Below the pieces are notes generated by a model, which worked only from the letters and a program-made list of their open reading frames with translations, made no database searches and was not told where the DNA came from. A stretch of 64,000 bases of DNA from Russula earlei (Eukaryota > Basidiomycota > Agaricomycetes > Russulales > Russulaceae): positions 88,262 to 152,261 of the forward strand of contig JAGFNK010000076.1 of the NCBI GenBank assembly GCA_025769875.1. Reading direction: 5' to 3'. The position numbers were made by a program, and so were the translations under genes. Below, one piece after another: positions 1-11,772 of the stretch. The number at the start of each line of letters is the position of its first letter. The stretch's first letter is position 1.

Positions 1-1383
1 GCGTTAGGACCATATCTAACGAGTCCGGTTGTATTGCCGCAGCAATGAGCATGGATCGTCGGGCTGTCAAAAGCCATCGAGTCGGACAATGACGATGAGG
101 TGACGACGTGATAGACATACAAGACCAATAATACCTAAGAGATGTCAGTCTCCTGTTCCTGGCATCCCCTGCTATGTGCTCCGGTGCTATACGGACAGCA
201 ATTGCGAGAACGACAAAGAGCAAAGGTAAGAAGCGAACGTCGTTCGGATGAACGCCAACTCCGTTAACGCAAACTGAGGCATAAGACCTCCGAAAGTCTC
301 GCTCAGAGATAGGATAGCGCGTCCAATTTCTACTTGACGTCAGACAGGTATCAACCCCGACTTAGGACTGGTGGCCTACATTGAGGTAAAATAAAAGTCG
401 ATCAACACATCCGCAAACCTTTGCGGCGGAAGCTCGTGAACAAGTTCGGTTATCTTATGAGGAGAAACACCGCAATCTTGTATCAGCGTCTTGAGATTGT
501 CTGCCGCCGTAGGTTCGGCATCCTGCCGAACAGAGTCGATAGAAGCCACGAAAATTTTCGTGTCATCACCTCCTGGCGGGTTCGAAAGCAATGTTGTGGA
601 ACTCATTTGAGCGGTAGGTACGGCGTTCTGGAGCTATACACAAGATTTTAGGTACCAGGAAGCATGTAAATTGTTGACATCCTCACCTGTTGTAATACTG
701 ACGCAGGTGCTATACTCCCGGATGCACTAGTCCCGTACCATTTTCCGCTTTGAAAGGTGCCACTGCCAACGTCATCCTCTTCCGCTTGTGAGTGTGCACC
801 TGTATCGGCACCAGGGGAGAGGGAACGAGCATGCTCTCTGGACCAACTATCCTTAGAAAGGTGTGGTAAGGCAATCTCGATGATATGCTCAAGGCGAGCG
901 AGACGGAGGTGGATATCTTGATCCGGTTTACCAGGAGTGTATGCTTTACACAACTCAGGCACCTTGCGAGCCACACACTGGAAACGTAGTTAAGCGCATT
1001 CGCAGCGTTGATCTTGTGTATCGACGCATACGTGGGAACAAGGCATTTGACGGTCGCACTAAGGGAGGTATGACATGAGGCTCCGACGGAGGTGACAGTC
1101 CTGAACGTACCTTCTGCTTACGGCGGTGACACTCTCCACAAGAATAGCTGGCCGAGAAGGTCAAAGTGTAACACAGTCCTTGAAGAGGAGAGAGAACGAA
1201 CCTGACTCGGGTTCTGGCTTTCTTGGATCCGTTGAGGTCATCATCGTCCAATTTCTTCCTCTTCATGGAAGGCGGAGGGGATGTCTGTCCTGGAGATTCA
1301 TTGGGAGATTGAATGGGATTCTCGCGGTGGACCATTCGAGCCGAGTGTGGGATCTCCAGGAGTGAGTCAGGCGGTTTGTTCAA
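1..1383 (-). CDS. Zn2Cys6 fungal transcription factor, partial (cut by left edge)
   Basis: Probable sequence-specific nuclear transcription factor. Exon 1 starts at the ATG at 1383 and encodes a basic stretch (SKKARTR). An intron then leads to the zinc cluster, itself split by one more intron: CGECHRRKQK, then CDRQMPCSH, then CVARKVPELC. This gives the full CX2CX6CX6CX2CX6C binuclear cluster. A linker and heptad-like dimerisation segment follow (DIHLRLARLEHIIEIA). After further introns, the sequence FYFTSINWTRYPISERDF and the later motif LIAAAIQPDS match the start of the fungal-specific transcription factor domain typical of basidiomycetes. The frame is still open at base 1, so the C-terminal half is missing. 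It is divergent from MED17, with 67 bp between start codons. The target genes are unknown. The family call is firm; a specific symbol is not possible. Confidence 0.85.
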
Positions 1384-1450
1384 TCAACCGACTTGCATAG
1401 CCGGAATTCCGGATCGGATTCGAGATTGATTCGGCCGCCTCCTTCACCAA
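1384..1450. promoter_or_regulatory. Very short divergent promoter between the Zn2Cys6 factor and MED17
   Basis: Only 67 bp separate the two start codons, so both genes must share control elements here or use elements inside each other's 5' region. No TATA box is visible. Confidence 0.4.
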
Positions 1451-3709
1451 ATGTCAGAGTCTCCCTTTATGCTGTCCCTCGAAAGATCCTACAAAGATGA
1501 CCTTGGTCGTCCCATACCTACCGTATTCGACATCACCCCAGATGGTCGCTACGTTTTCGAGCCGTGCGCATCAACATCTTTGGTGTGGCCGTAGTTCGAG
1601 AGCTCACAGCACGTATGGACAGCGATGAACATCCCGGCACCAAACTCGGAGAGAACTTAAGACGAATATTTGTAGAACGAGGTTTAGACTTCTTTGATCA
1701 AGACGAAGAACAGCGAAAGGCCAGCAAACCAATCGATGGCCAAGTGGCGGCACCGCAGTCAAAAGATGCTGTGAATCAGTTATCGGATGGTCAGACCACG
1801 GAGTCTATGTCCCCCGAAGCCCTGTCCAACATGAGACTCGAGATTCTGCCACAGTTAAAGTACGTGCAGCTCGCGCCCAGATTCCCAGCCCACTGCTTAG
1901 AGTTCTCAGCATCGCTCTCGGTGAGATGACACTCGCCCGAGATGTGCTTTCCCTTTACTCAGCATCTACTGCCCCTGAAAGCACGTCTGCTCTGCATGCT
2001 GACCCCTCATCTGTATCCGTACTTCCAAACGGCATCCTGGGCTCTTCTTCGGTGTCACAACCCCCTTCGATAGCATCAGTACAGTCCTTCAATGCACGCC
2101 TCGTAGCAGGGGGAAAGGACGAGGCCTTGAGAAAAGCTTCGGACCTGTTTGAATCCGCCGCTATTGCGGTCGAACGTGGCCATGACGTCGGCGCGCGATA
2201 TTGGATAGACGCTTTGAAGATTAGACGACGAAACTGGGGCCTCACTCCGGCGCCCTTGCCCGTCGGAATGCCCACAGGTCGAGGCGCAGACTGGACTACC
2301 AAAGATTTCTTGATATCGTTCGGTCTGTCCGAAAGTATGTCATCTCCGTATACCTGCATACAAATGCTGAACCGGATTTCCTACAGCGTCGCCTCTCCTT
2401 CGTCAGAGAGCAACTGGCCAACTCGCTAAACACGGTTCCAAGGAACCCATTGTATTTTCTCGAAGACAAAGGACGATCCTTCGCATCAACGTTAGAACCG
2501 TAGATGCCTTTGGGACAGAAAGAACAGCTTGCAATACCATGTCGGACGAACCGAATGATGACGACCCTTTGCAATCTACTCTCCGTGAAGTACAACGCGA
2601 AGTCCTGGACCAGGAGATATTCTCTTTGCTAATCAAGGATGCGAGCGTCCTCCCAACTAGCTCTGTGCGCGTTTCAGAGAGGCTCCTCGTTGTTGAAGCC
2701 ACTCAGGACACTGAAGTATGGTTCGAGTTGGTCAGTCTCCCCGCACTTGTTGCGCCTATTCCAGGTAACAGACTCCGAATCCTAGGTAGAGCGGGATGGG
2801 TTCACGCCCAAAGGGGTAGATACAGATACCGTTTCACAAGCCAAGTGTGATCTGATTTACTACTTCCTTCACCTTCTCCTACTCCGTGAGCACTCTCGCA
2901 GGAGGCTCACCAGGATCGGAGCGCCAGAGGCGTCCGCTCCAAGACCACATATCGACATAGCATTCCCACCAACCTCCAATTTATCGCTCCTGCAACCTGT
3001 CATCGATCTCCTACAATACGAACTCTTCTGTGTCCGCGTAAAGGCGGAGTTGAACAGAATTGTCGAGATCTTACGTCGTGTTGGTGTTCCTGTGAAGTTT
3101 CACTTTGACGCCGTTGGGGAGGACAGCACAGGGATTCTTGAATCACTGATCGGGAGTGGCACCGGTTATATCAGTGGTGTCACCACCATTCGGATTGATA
3201 ACAGGCGAGTGAAGCCAACCAATCAGCGTGTCTAGCTAATTCGCAGATCACTTAGTCGAACGCTGCGCTTTACCTTCACATCGCCTTCATCTCTGGTGGC
3301 ACATCTATCCCAAGCAACTCTACCTGTTTCTTCAATTCCCCAGCTCGCACAGCTCCTTCGCGATGAGACAGAACAATGTCTCCTTCAACGAATTTGCGAG
3401 ATGGGGGCCGAAATCTCTGAGCGGCTGAATGGTACCTGGCTTGTTGATATGCCCATGAATCGAGTCGTAGGCAAGTGGGAGGGCCAAACGCTGTGCGAGC
3501 CAATCCTAAACATGTCATGGGACGTAAAGAACTAATCTATTACTAGAACATTCTCCGTCGTGTGCGAGGATACTTTACAATGTTCAGTCTCGCGGCTCGT
3601 ACGGCTCACTGGGCAAGAGGAAATTGTCTCCAGAACCTATGTCACTGGATCGGCTACGTTGTTCTCATGGATACGTGAGGTGATAGAACTATCGTTTACA
3701 AGGCAGTGA
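1451..3709 (+). CDS. MED17: Mediator complex subunit 17 (SRB4)
   Basis: Head-module subunit of Mediator, needed to link activators to RNA polymerase II. The start ATG opens MSESPFMLSLERSYKDD, followed by GRPIPTVFD, typical of MED17 N-termini. Introns: 1564-1622 (joins FEP to DEHPGTKLGENLRR), 1860-1900 (joins LPQLK to VLSIALGEMT), one after GLSE at about 2334 (joins to TSPLLRQRA), and one at about 2729 (joins FEL to VERDGFTPKG). A short intron at 3205-3246 seems to use a GC donor, and the last, at 3491, joins GQTL to TFSVVCEDTL. The middle has GADWTTKDFLISFGLSE and the C-terminal half has DLIYYFLHLLLLREHSRR and HLSQATLPVSSIPQL, both diagnostic of the family. Stop is TGA at 3707-3709. It converges with RPL5, whose stop is 168 bp away. 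Confidence 0.88.
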
Positions 3710-3876
3710 ACCCTCACTGCCCAGTCCGTGAGCGATAAACTATCTCAGTGCGAAGCACGGCGGGTATCTTAACAGAGGTGAGCGTGATTTTTGTGGATTA
3801 TGGTAAGCAGACATGAACATGCAACGAAGGCATAATGGCAAGGATGTATGTGATATGCGCAGGGGAGGCATAACAA

Positions 3877-5016
3877 CTATTCATCGTCCTCATCTTCGTC
3901 CTCATCCACGGCAGCTCCACCACTAGCCTTGAACGCCTCAATCTTCGCCTGGATTTTGGCTTTACGTTGTTCAAGAGTGAGGCGAGGCGTGACATATTTC
4001 TTGCCCTCTGCCTTCCAGTCTTTCGTCTTTTCCGTTGGCTTGAAAGTAGGATCTTCACGAATGGCTGCATATGCGTCGGTGTAGATCCCTTCGATGTCAT
4101 CTGATCCAATGCCATCCGCGAGATATGTAGAAAATTGTTTCTTAAAGCTATCGGACGGTGAGAGATATGAACTGGCAACTACCCATGAAGGATAAACTTA
4201 CCGCTCGTCATCCTCCTCTTCCAAACTCTCCATATATTCCGCGACGTGCCCACCAAAAATATATTTTTTGAGGACCTCTGAATCCAGCGCTTTGCTTTCT
4301 TGGTCGTAGCCAGGGAAGCGCTTCTCGTTGTGGGGGATGTAAAGTCCACCGTCACTGGCGCCTTTCAGAGCCCCAAAAACGCGTGAACCTGTGGAAGTGC
4401 GCTTCAAGCCGACATCAAGATAACATTTGAAAGGCCTAGGAGAATCCTCATCGCCTAGGGCTTCGGTCAGAGAAATAGTGCCATCGGGCTCTGTGACGCC
4501 CTGGTACTTGTCGGCAAGGCCCAGTTTGGTCAATGCACGGCGGGCGACAAGAAGACCAGTAGCATACGCTACAGATGCGACGTCAGGGAAATTACACGCT
4601 ATATCACAAGGGGCCAGTACCGGCAGTCCAATTTGTGAGGCCGTGGTTGATACCATAGCGTGGTAACTCTCGTGAATGTGCAGCCGCGAGGACGAAGTCA
4701 CCTTGTAGGCGAGCATAGATAATCTGGACGATGATGTCCTTGTTTGTGAAACGAACAACGAGGCGATACTTGGGCGCGTTACTGAGCTTGTGGTTTATGA
4801 AACAGTATTTGGCGTGCGCGAACGACGACTTACTACTTGTTTTTTGCTTGCGATACTAGCCGCTTGCGAGCGTAGTCTGTAAGGAAACATTGCTGTGAGG
4901 TTTCAGTGAATAAGGCAAAACTGCGTACAATCGGTTTTTCCTTCTCTCCTGCGACGGTACTTTACTTGAAAACGGGAGAAGTATGCATCAGATTTGATCT
5001 TCTTGACGAACGGCAT
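3877..5016 (-). CDS. RPL5: 60S ribosomal protein L5 (uL18)
   Basis: Component of the large ribosomal subunit that binds 5S rRNA. The N-terminus [19 protein letters not shown] is encoded from the ATG at 5016. Introns then join EGKTD to [13 protein letters not shown], and that to [15 protein letters not shown]. The core has [50 protein letters not shown] and [17 protein letters not shown], all highly conserved in L5. The last intron (about 4150-4200) joins DDER to [14 protein letters not shown]. The C-terminus is acidic (EDEDEDDE) and ends at the stop 3877-3879. An AG acceptor-like CAG sits directly before the start ATG, so the 5' UTR probably contains an intron, common in fungal ribosomal protein genes. 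Divergent from the RRM gene at 5353. Confidence 0.93.
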
Positions 5017-5352
5017 CTGGGCCAAAGTGAGCAAGCGGAAAAAGGTCAGTATCCGCAAGCCGCTCGATCCATCCACCGCCAAGGCGCGAGGCTCTTCCAG
5101 CAGGGTACAACCCGCGACACATATGGAAACGCACGGTTGGCCATGATATTTTGTAACTGTCTACTCACCTTGTGATTAACGAAGAAATCGCCCCAAGACG
5201 GTGAGGATGTCGATCTGTAAACCTGCAATGACAATTAAGGTTTATCTGCCGGGCCGTTGTCCGATTACGTAATCGAAATGTGAGCGTGAGCGTTGCGCGT
5301 CTCGTGTGTCTTCCCTTCATTTCTGCTACACTATCCCAACGGCCTTTTCAAC

Positions 5353-6141
5353 ATGCACTCAAACTACAGCCAGGGTTACAATCAGCAGGCGTCCTCCTCT
5401 TCCGATGTTAACCCCTATCATCAACCGTACCAAGGCCCAATCTATCCTTTGCCCTCTACGTCCTCTCATAGTGCACCGGTCCCCGCAAACGCGTATGAAT
5501 ATGACGTCGGCATACTCGCCCAACAATCAGTGTATGTTCCAGGTGCTATGATAGACAAAAAAGGAGGCTCAGGTGGAAAGTTGGCAAAGGGCGGAAAGCG
5601 AACGACCGTCCTTCGAAAGGGTGGCGGAAAGACTTGGGAGGATCAGACTTTGCTCGAATGGAACCCATGTATGATACCTTCTTTCTTCTCTATACGCTAT
5701 TAACATCTGTTTGTAGCGTGGTTCCGATTGTTTGTCGGAGATTTGAGTAATGACGTCTCTGACGATGTACTCGCTGGTGCCTTCAATAAGTACTCGTCAT
5801 TCCAGAAAGCGCGTGTCATTAGGGACAGGCTAAGTCAAAAGGTATGTTCCAACCGTTCTTGTTCTTCCGTAATTTCTGCTCACAGCCGACGAGGCCAAGT
5901 ATGGCTTTGTCGCATTTTCAGATCCAGAGGACTTCCTCAAAGCGTGGAAGGAGATGGATGGTCCGTTCTTCATCATTTTTACATCTCCCTTTCCTGATGT
6001 TTTTCAGGCAAATACGTCGGAAATCGCCCCATAAAACTGAAGAAAGCTGATAGTACTGCTATTCGTCCTGTGGAAATCGGCCATCGTAAAGCAAAGCAGC
6101 TGGAAATGGAGTTGAAGAAGAACAGGAAGAAGCCATATTAG
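5353..6141 (+). CDS. RBM42-like RNA-binding protein (single RRM)
   Basis: Predicted nuclear RNA-binding protein. The N-terminal third is low-complexity (Ser, Gln, Pro, Tyr rich), then a Gly/Lys-rich stretch (GGSGGKLAKGGKRTTVLRKG). The C-terminal half is one RRM: the RNP2-like strand is FRLFVGDLSNDVSDD and the RNP1 strand is AKYGFVAFSDPEDF. The first intron, after EWNP, joins to SWFRLFVGD. The second (donor at about 5842) joins LSQK to AKYGF. The third joins EMDG to KYVGNRPIKL. The final helix KAKQLEMELKKNRKKPY ends at TAG 6139-6141. The EWNP/F preamble and KYVGNRPIKL placement match human RBM42 and fungal orthologues, which are associated with the spliceosomal tri-snRNP. CTNNBL1, another spliceosome-linked gene, follows on the same strand 178 bp downstream. 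Confidence 0.85.
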
Positions 6142-6318
6142 ATACCATCATATTGTCTACGTGACTTCGTGTCTACTCGTAGAGTCTGTGTTGTTGCTTT
6201 TCCCATACCGTATAAGATCCAGTCATGACTTTGTCGTGTTCGTTTCGTACGATGCACGTGCCATTTCAAACGCGTCGTTCACTTTCTACTTAGTGTACAG
6301 TCAATACCTGCCTTATAC

Positions 6319-8633
6319 ATGGATATCGACAAGCTCTTCAAGGTACTGTGTGCACATCGGTCAGTACCTTCCTTGTGTATATTGAAGCCACTTCAGGTAC
6401 CAAAAATCCCCACAGGGGGGAACAAAAGACGCATGCCAGACGCACCAACGTCTGAGATGCTCAAGAGGATGAAGTTGGCCTCAGAAGACGCGTCCGCCGT
6501 CATCGCATCTTCATCACCTTCTACTGCTCCTCCCAAGCGAGTGGCAACAGTGCACGATGCCGATTCTGACGAGGACGGAGATGATGGCCCAGGAAGTGAA
6601 AACTTTGCACCAGGAAATGATGCAGATTACTTTGCCGAGGAGGACGAAGAAGGGCGGTTTTTCGGTGGCGGCCTCACGAAAGAACAAAAGGAGATATTGA
6701 ACATCTTTGACAATGCGGGGGCTGACCAAATTCCGGACGACGTTCGTACCCGTTCCATCGTCCGGCGTGCTCCACTCATCATTGGTGTTTGGCTTCCGCC
6801 AGTCTGAAACGCTCTCATCTTCTGGCATAAAAAAGTTTTTGTTACGGCTTGAGAGAGCCGCCAATAAGAACCAGTCACAACGGTCGAAATATCCTGACGA
6901 TCCAACGAAGTGGGTATTGCTCCTCCACTGTACCATATCCTGGCTCTCACCACAGCTGGTGTTAGGTTCATTGATTCAGAAGCGGACCTTGATGCGGCCA
7001 TTAAAGCCTTACTTCCTCTTGCTCAGGTCCCCAAGGTCGCTTATCCACTTCTCGTCGGCTCAGGTCAGCTTGAGACATTGGTCGGACTTCTTAGCCACGA
7101 AAATGCAGATATTGCGCTTGACATCATAGAATTGATTCATGAACTTACGGACGAGGATGTTGGCGAGGAGGCCGACAATGAAGAAGAGGAAGACCCGGAG
7201 CAAAGAGAGGCCGTGTTGAAGAGCTTGATTGCGGCCCTGGTGCGTCGCTTCCACGAGGTCGTGCATGGCGCTTACGTGCCCTCAGTTGGACCACTCCATT
7301 TTGGAGCTGCTTGTCGATAACATGACACGGCTCGACGAAGCAGAGGAGGCAGACCGCCAAGGGATATTTCACGTTTTGGGCATATTTGAGAACTTCGTTG
7401 GTTCCAAGCCACCGCTGGCCGAACGATTAGTCCTGAAGACCAAGCTTTTGCCCTGGTTATTGAACCGTATTCAATCTAAAACCCACGATGAGAACCGGGG
7501 CTACGCAGCCGAGTTATTATCCATTCTGCTGCAATGGAGTCAGCTCAATCGCCTCGAGCTTGGGAAAAGGGACGGGGTGGAAACACTCTTGAATGTCGCC
7601 TCGGTATGTTGCCATGCTAAAGGATTATTCAAGGGGTCTCACGTGTCCAAAGCAATTTCGTCGACGAGACCCTACCGATGCTGATGAGGCCGAATTCATG
7701 GAGAACGTGTTTGACTCGCTGTGTTCCGCCCTTGCCGAGGCGGATATCAAAGACTTATTTTTGAAAAGCGAGGGTGTCGATCTCATGGTTCTGATGATGA
7801 GGTATATCCTACCTAAATTTCCCCTGAATTTATCTCTTGACTGCTCCTCTGTCAGAGACAAGATGCAAGCGCGCTCACGTGCCATTAAAGCCTTGGATCA
7901 TGCGATGTCTGGACTTGCAGGTGCAGAGGCATGCAAGATATTCGTCGAGGCGTCGGGCCTCAAGTATTTGTTCAACACTCTCATGGGAAAGGTCCGCCTT
8001 GGTTAGATTTCCGCTCAGCCTTCCTTCTGAAAGTAGTGCCAGCCACTCAAAAAGCAGAAGGGTGGCACCCAGACGCCTGCTCCAGAAGATACGACCCACA
8101 CCCTTGGCATTCTTTCGTCGCTCTTCACAAATCTTCCTTCCGACTCTCCCGCCCGAATCCGCCTTCTCGCGAAATTTGTAGAGAATAACTACGAGAAGAC
8201 GGACAAATTACTCGACATCCGTACTTCAGCACAGGCGCGGCTCGCCGAGGTGGATCGGGAAATTGATGCGGAAAAGAAGGAACTGCTCGGGGGTGCTGGA
8301 CAAGTAGGGGACGAAGAGGACACATGGTATTTGCGACGGCTCGACGGCGGGCTCTACACACTGCAAACTGTGGATTACATCTTGGCATGGATCGTCATGG
8401 AAGATGATGGGGTACGTGCTATCCGGTTGCAGCCGTTCTTGCTTCTGATTGCGTCCTAGATTCGTGATCATGTGCGGCAGATGCTCGATCGGCGCAACAA
8501 GTCCTTTGGGGACCTCGTCTCAACGCTCCGGGTTTTCCGCGACAACATTGATGAGGGAGAACGGAATGACTCTGATGACCTCTCTCAACGCGAGATATTA
8601 CAGCATCTAATGGCTTTCTTGGAAAGTTGCTAA
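6319..8633 (+). CDS. CTNNBL1: Beta-catenin-like protein 1 (CTNNBL1), spliceosome-associated armadillo protein
   Basis: Armadillo-repeat protein of the Prp19/CDC5L-associated complex. The first exon is very short (MDIDKLFK), then an intron leads to VPKIPTGGNKRRMPD. An acidic linker ends in GRFFGGGLTKEQKEIL, a family hallmark. Armadillo helices follow: SKYPDDPTKW/FIDSEADLDAAI, ELIHELTDEDVGEE, RQGIFHVLGIFENFVGS, LLPWLLNRIQSKTHDENR, FMENVFDSLCSALAE, GVDLMVLMM and RSRAIKALDHAMSGLAG. The C-terminal part has WYLRRLDGGLYTLQTVDYI and ends at TAA 8631-8633. Many short introns split these blocks. The full family length appears to be present. Its stop lies 57 bp from that of convergent UTP15, so the 3' UTRs almost certainly overlap. 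Confidence 0.92.
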
Positions 8634-8689
8634 CATTATACGGTGGCTACACGTGGACGTACTTTTCGCCCCGGGCTCGTGCTGAACAT

Positions 8690-10507
8690 TCATGCGGAGA
8701 GCGCCACAAACGCGAACAGCATGTCGAGTGCTCCTTTCACTTTGACAAGATCATTTTGAAGCCGCAACTCGGCTTCCAGTTTTCTTTGCAGGCGCAGGAA
8801 GAGGGAATCGATGGTGGGAGACTGGCCGAGAACGGGGGTATACATCTCTGCGGGAGAGTATATCGTAAAGCACAAGTTGTGATCGAGATTGCAAATGATG
8901 ACACACCGATGATGAGCCCCGCAACATCGCATGCTATGGCACCGAAGCGAGGGTCGGTTACGTATTTCAGCAGAAGCCGCAACATGGGCTCGAGAAGGAC
9001 GTCGTCACGACCTGCCAGCGCTGACGGAAGGCCATCGCGATAAATAAGTTCTTGAATAAGCGCAAATGTGGTCGTAGGGGGAACTTGCTGAAACCTTAAG
9101 TAGTCAAACCTAGGTTAATGCCCGGTGAAAAGGCGAGCGCTCACCTTTCGTAAAGCAGAATCCAGCGCAGCCGAGTACTTGAATCCCTTCAACAGTCGAT
9201 CGTACTCCTTCAACCTTCGCCTTCGTTTGCTCTCGACCTTGAACTCGTCCACATCGCCGACCGGTTTTTTCTTGGTGCGATCCCGGACGCGGGGCTGTCC
9301 AATGCTCGGGAGGACGCCTCCCAAAACGGATTCGAGGGCGGCTACGCGGAGGGGGGCCTCGTCGAGGGCCAAAGTTCCTTCCGATGAGGCCTTCGGCTGG
9401 CGTCGACGAACCGAAAGCGTTCCATCGGACATGCCGACGGCGATGTGCGTCTCGTCGGGCTGCACCGCGAATCGTCAATCTCACGAGCCTCCCGCACCTC
9501 AGACCCCAAGGGCCGACCGGCAAGAGGCGACGCACCGATACGGAGAGACATATCACGGGGGCGGAGTAGCGCATCGTGTGCACGACATTGTAATTGCTGA
9601 CGTCGTACACCTTGATCATGTGGTCGAGCCCCCCGGACAACAACCTCGACGAGTTGGCGTTGAAGGCGAGAGACGTGACCGCCTTCTTGTGGTTCGAGAT
9701 GGCGCGGAGACACCGTCCGCCCGCGACGATGTCCCACACGCGGAGGATGGACCCAGCAGCTGACAGGGCGACCGTCCCCGATGGATACATGAGCACTTGC
9801 TCGACCGGTACGGAACCGGCACTGGACCGCGCCGAGGTTGAGCCCATGAGGAGTTCGCATTCGCCCGTGCGAGTATCGAAAATGCGGACGGTGCCGTCGT
9901 ACGAGCCGGTGAGGATGAGATGGGGATCGGTAGAGGAGACTTGGCCCGAGCGGACGTAGTCGGTGTGCGAGACGAAGGTGGTGATGGTCGACTGCGAGGG
10001 CACGTCCCATAGCCGTACGGTGGTATCGTCAGAGCACGAAAGCACCTGCGTGTGATCGAGCGCTGAGAACCTCGTGACATGCACGGGCTGCTTATGAGCA
10101 TCGAGAGTGCGGAGAATCGCCCGAGAGTTGACATCGAAGATCTAGGCATACGAGTGAGGCCTTCAAGTCATAGGTCAAGACCAGACACTCACCTGGATCA
10201 AGCCGCTGTCATCCCCGGCCACAAGCAGTTTTCCATCGTCACGAATGAAGCCGCTTCTGGCGACGTCCTTGAACCTTGCGATGGTCTTGACGATTTTCTG
10301 TGTCCGAGGGGCGTATATGTGCACTCTGGTGGCAGCGGTGACAGCATATCTATGCGGTTTTGCGAGAGTAAAATGAACGGAAGTAACGGGAGCATATTCC
10401 TTGACAAAGACGGGACTCCTGAAAGACCTCCAATATCGAGACTCTGCGCCATGTTTTTCTGGAGCAGGCTTTGCGTGTTTGCCTAGGATGACGGGCTGGT
10501 AATCCAT
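8690..10507 (-). CDS. UTP15: U3 snoRNP-associated WD40 protein UTP15
   Basis: Component of the t-UTP subcomplex of the small-subunit processome, needed for 18S rRNA maturation in the nucleolus. The start at 10507 gives MDYQPVILGKHAKPAPEKHG. WD40 repeats are readable: FKDVARSGFIRDDGKLLVAG, VLSCSDDTTVRLWDVPSQ, LILTGSYDGTVRIFD, AAGSILRVWDI and LLSGGLDHMIKVYDVSNY. An intron at about 9470-9535 joins LSVS to PDETHIAVGMSDGTL. The C-terminal UTP15_C domain contains KEYDRLLKGFKYSAALDSAL, LRLLLKYVTDPRFG and MYTPVLGQSPTIDSLFLRLQ, ending at the stop 8690-8692. Divergent from TCTP (131 bp between starts). Confidence 0.92.
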
Positions 10508-10638
10508 TCGACGTCAGGCGTGGCCCGGCACGGCAGCAAAGCTTTGCTCCTCTCATCATTTTCATAGGTCACATGTCCACGGACTGATTATCGATTCTCA
10601 CGCGCTTTTCTCTCACCTCCTCTCATTGCAGTCGAAAA

Positions 10639-11424
10639 ATGTTGTTGTATGAAGACATTCTTACCGGAGACGAGATGTTTTCCGATGCATTCCCCATGTT
10701 TGAACACTCTCATTTTGTTCCCTGTTACTCCTTCCTAACGTCCCTTTCAAGCAAAGAAGTCGACAATGTCGCCTACGAGGTAGATTGTCAATTGATACAG
10801 ATCAAGGAGGGTAATGTCGATATCGGTCGGTATTTCCCCACCCTCATTTTCTGCGACTGATTATTATCGTTTTTAATTTTTCTAAATCTCCTTTGTAGGT
10901 GCCAATCCCTCTGCCGAGGAGCAGGAGGAGGCGCTCGAGGACGGTGCTAAACAAGTCAACAATGTCGTTCATTCGTTTCGCCTACAATCGACTTCATTCG
11001 ACAAGAAGTCGTACCTCACATACCTCAAGGTTAATTATACCCATCTATCTGGTCCAGCATCTGGTGATGTCATGTCACTGCGATAGGCATATATGAAAGC
11101 TGTCAAGGAAAAACTTGCCGAAGACCGCGTTGCCTCTTTTGAGAAGGATGCTCAGGCCTTTGCGAAAAAGATCATTGGCAACTTCAAAGATTATGAATTT
11201 GTGGGACCCTCCGAGTCTTTTTTTGCTGCTGGATCCTGATGCGAGTTACAGTACGTTGGCGAGTCGATGAACCCCGACGGTATGGTGGCATTATTGAACT
11301 ATCGCGAAGATGGTATCACACGTGAGGATAGCCCGTTTCCCATATGTTTCAATTCTAATAATGAGTACCCTTCGTAGCCTATTTCACCTTCTGGAAGGAC
11401 GGCCTTAAGGAGTCAAAGCTCTAA
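10639..11424 (+). CDS. TMA19: Translationally controlled tumor protein homologue (TCTP/TMA19)
   Basis: Small, abundant, ribosome-associated cytoplasmic protein with guanine-nucleotide-exchange and stress roles. Exon 1 encodes [19 protein letters not shown]. An intron of about 60 bp joins it to [13 protein letters not shown]. Further introns join VDIG to [18 protein letters not shown] to [17 protein letters not shown] to [20 protein letters not shown], and the last exon is [15 protein letters not shown] with TAA at 11422-11424. The total of about 165-170 residues fits the family. Signature regions YEVDC and the C-terminal FTFWKDGL are present. Confidence 0.93.
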
Positions 11425-11772
11425 AACTGTACAGTTCCTCTGTCACTTGGTTGTACAGCAGATCGATCAATGTTGTATAGTTAGAGGTGGTTACTCTATC
11501 CCACTTTTATCTCTTTGGATCAGAGCGTGCGATGAACCATGAACCTTGTAAGAATTATCTTATTCCATCTCACTTACGTCGATTGGCTGGTACGTGCTGG
11601 GTTGCCTGTAGGATTGCAGACCCATGAATACTGTCCACATCAACGTTTGTCACACCCTTGTCCACGCAATGATCCATTCCAACGAGGACGGGAGCTGACA
11701 AAACTGAGCCCAAAAAAGTATCGTAATGATGTATTGCATACAGTACTTAGTATAGTATGTAGTGCCGGACCT

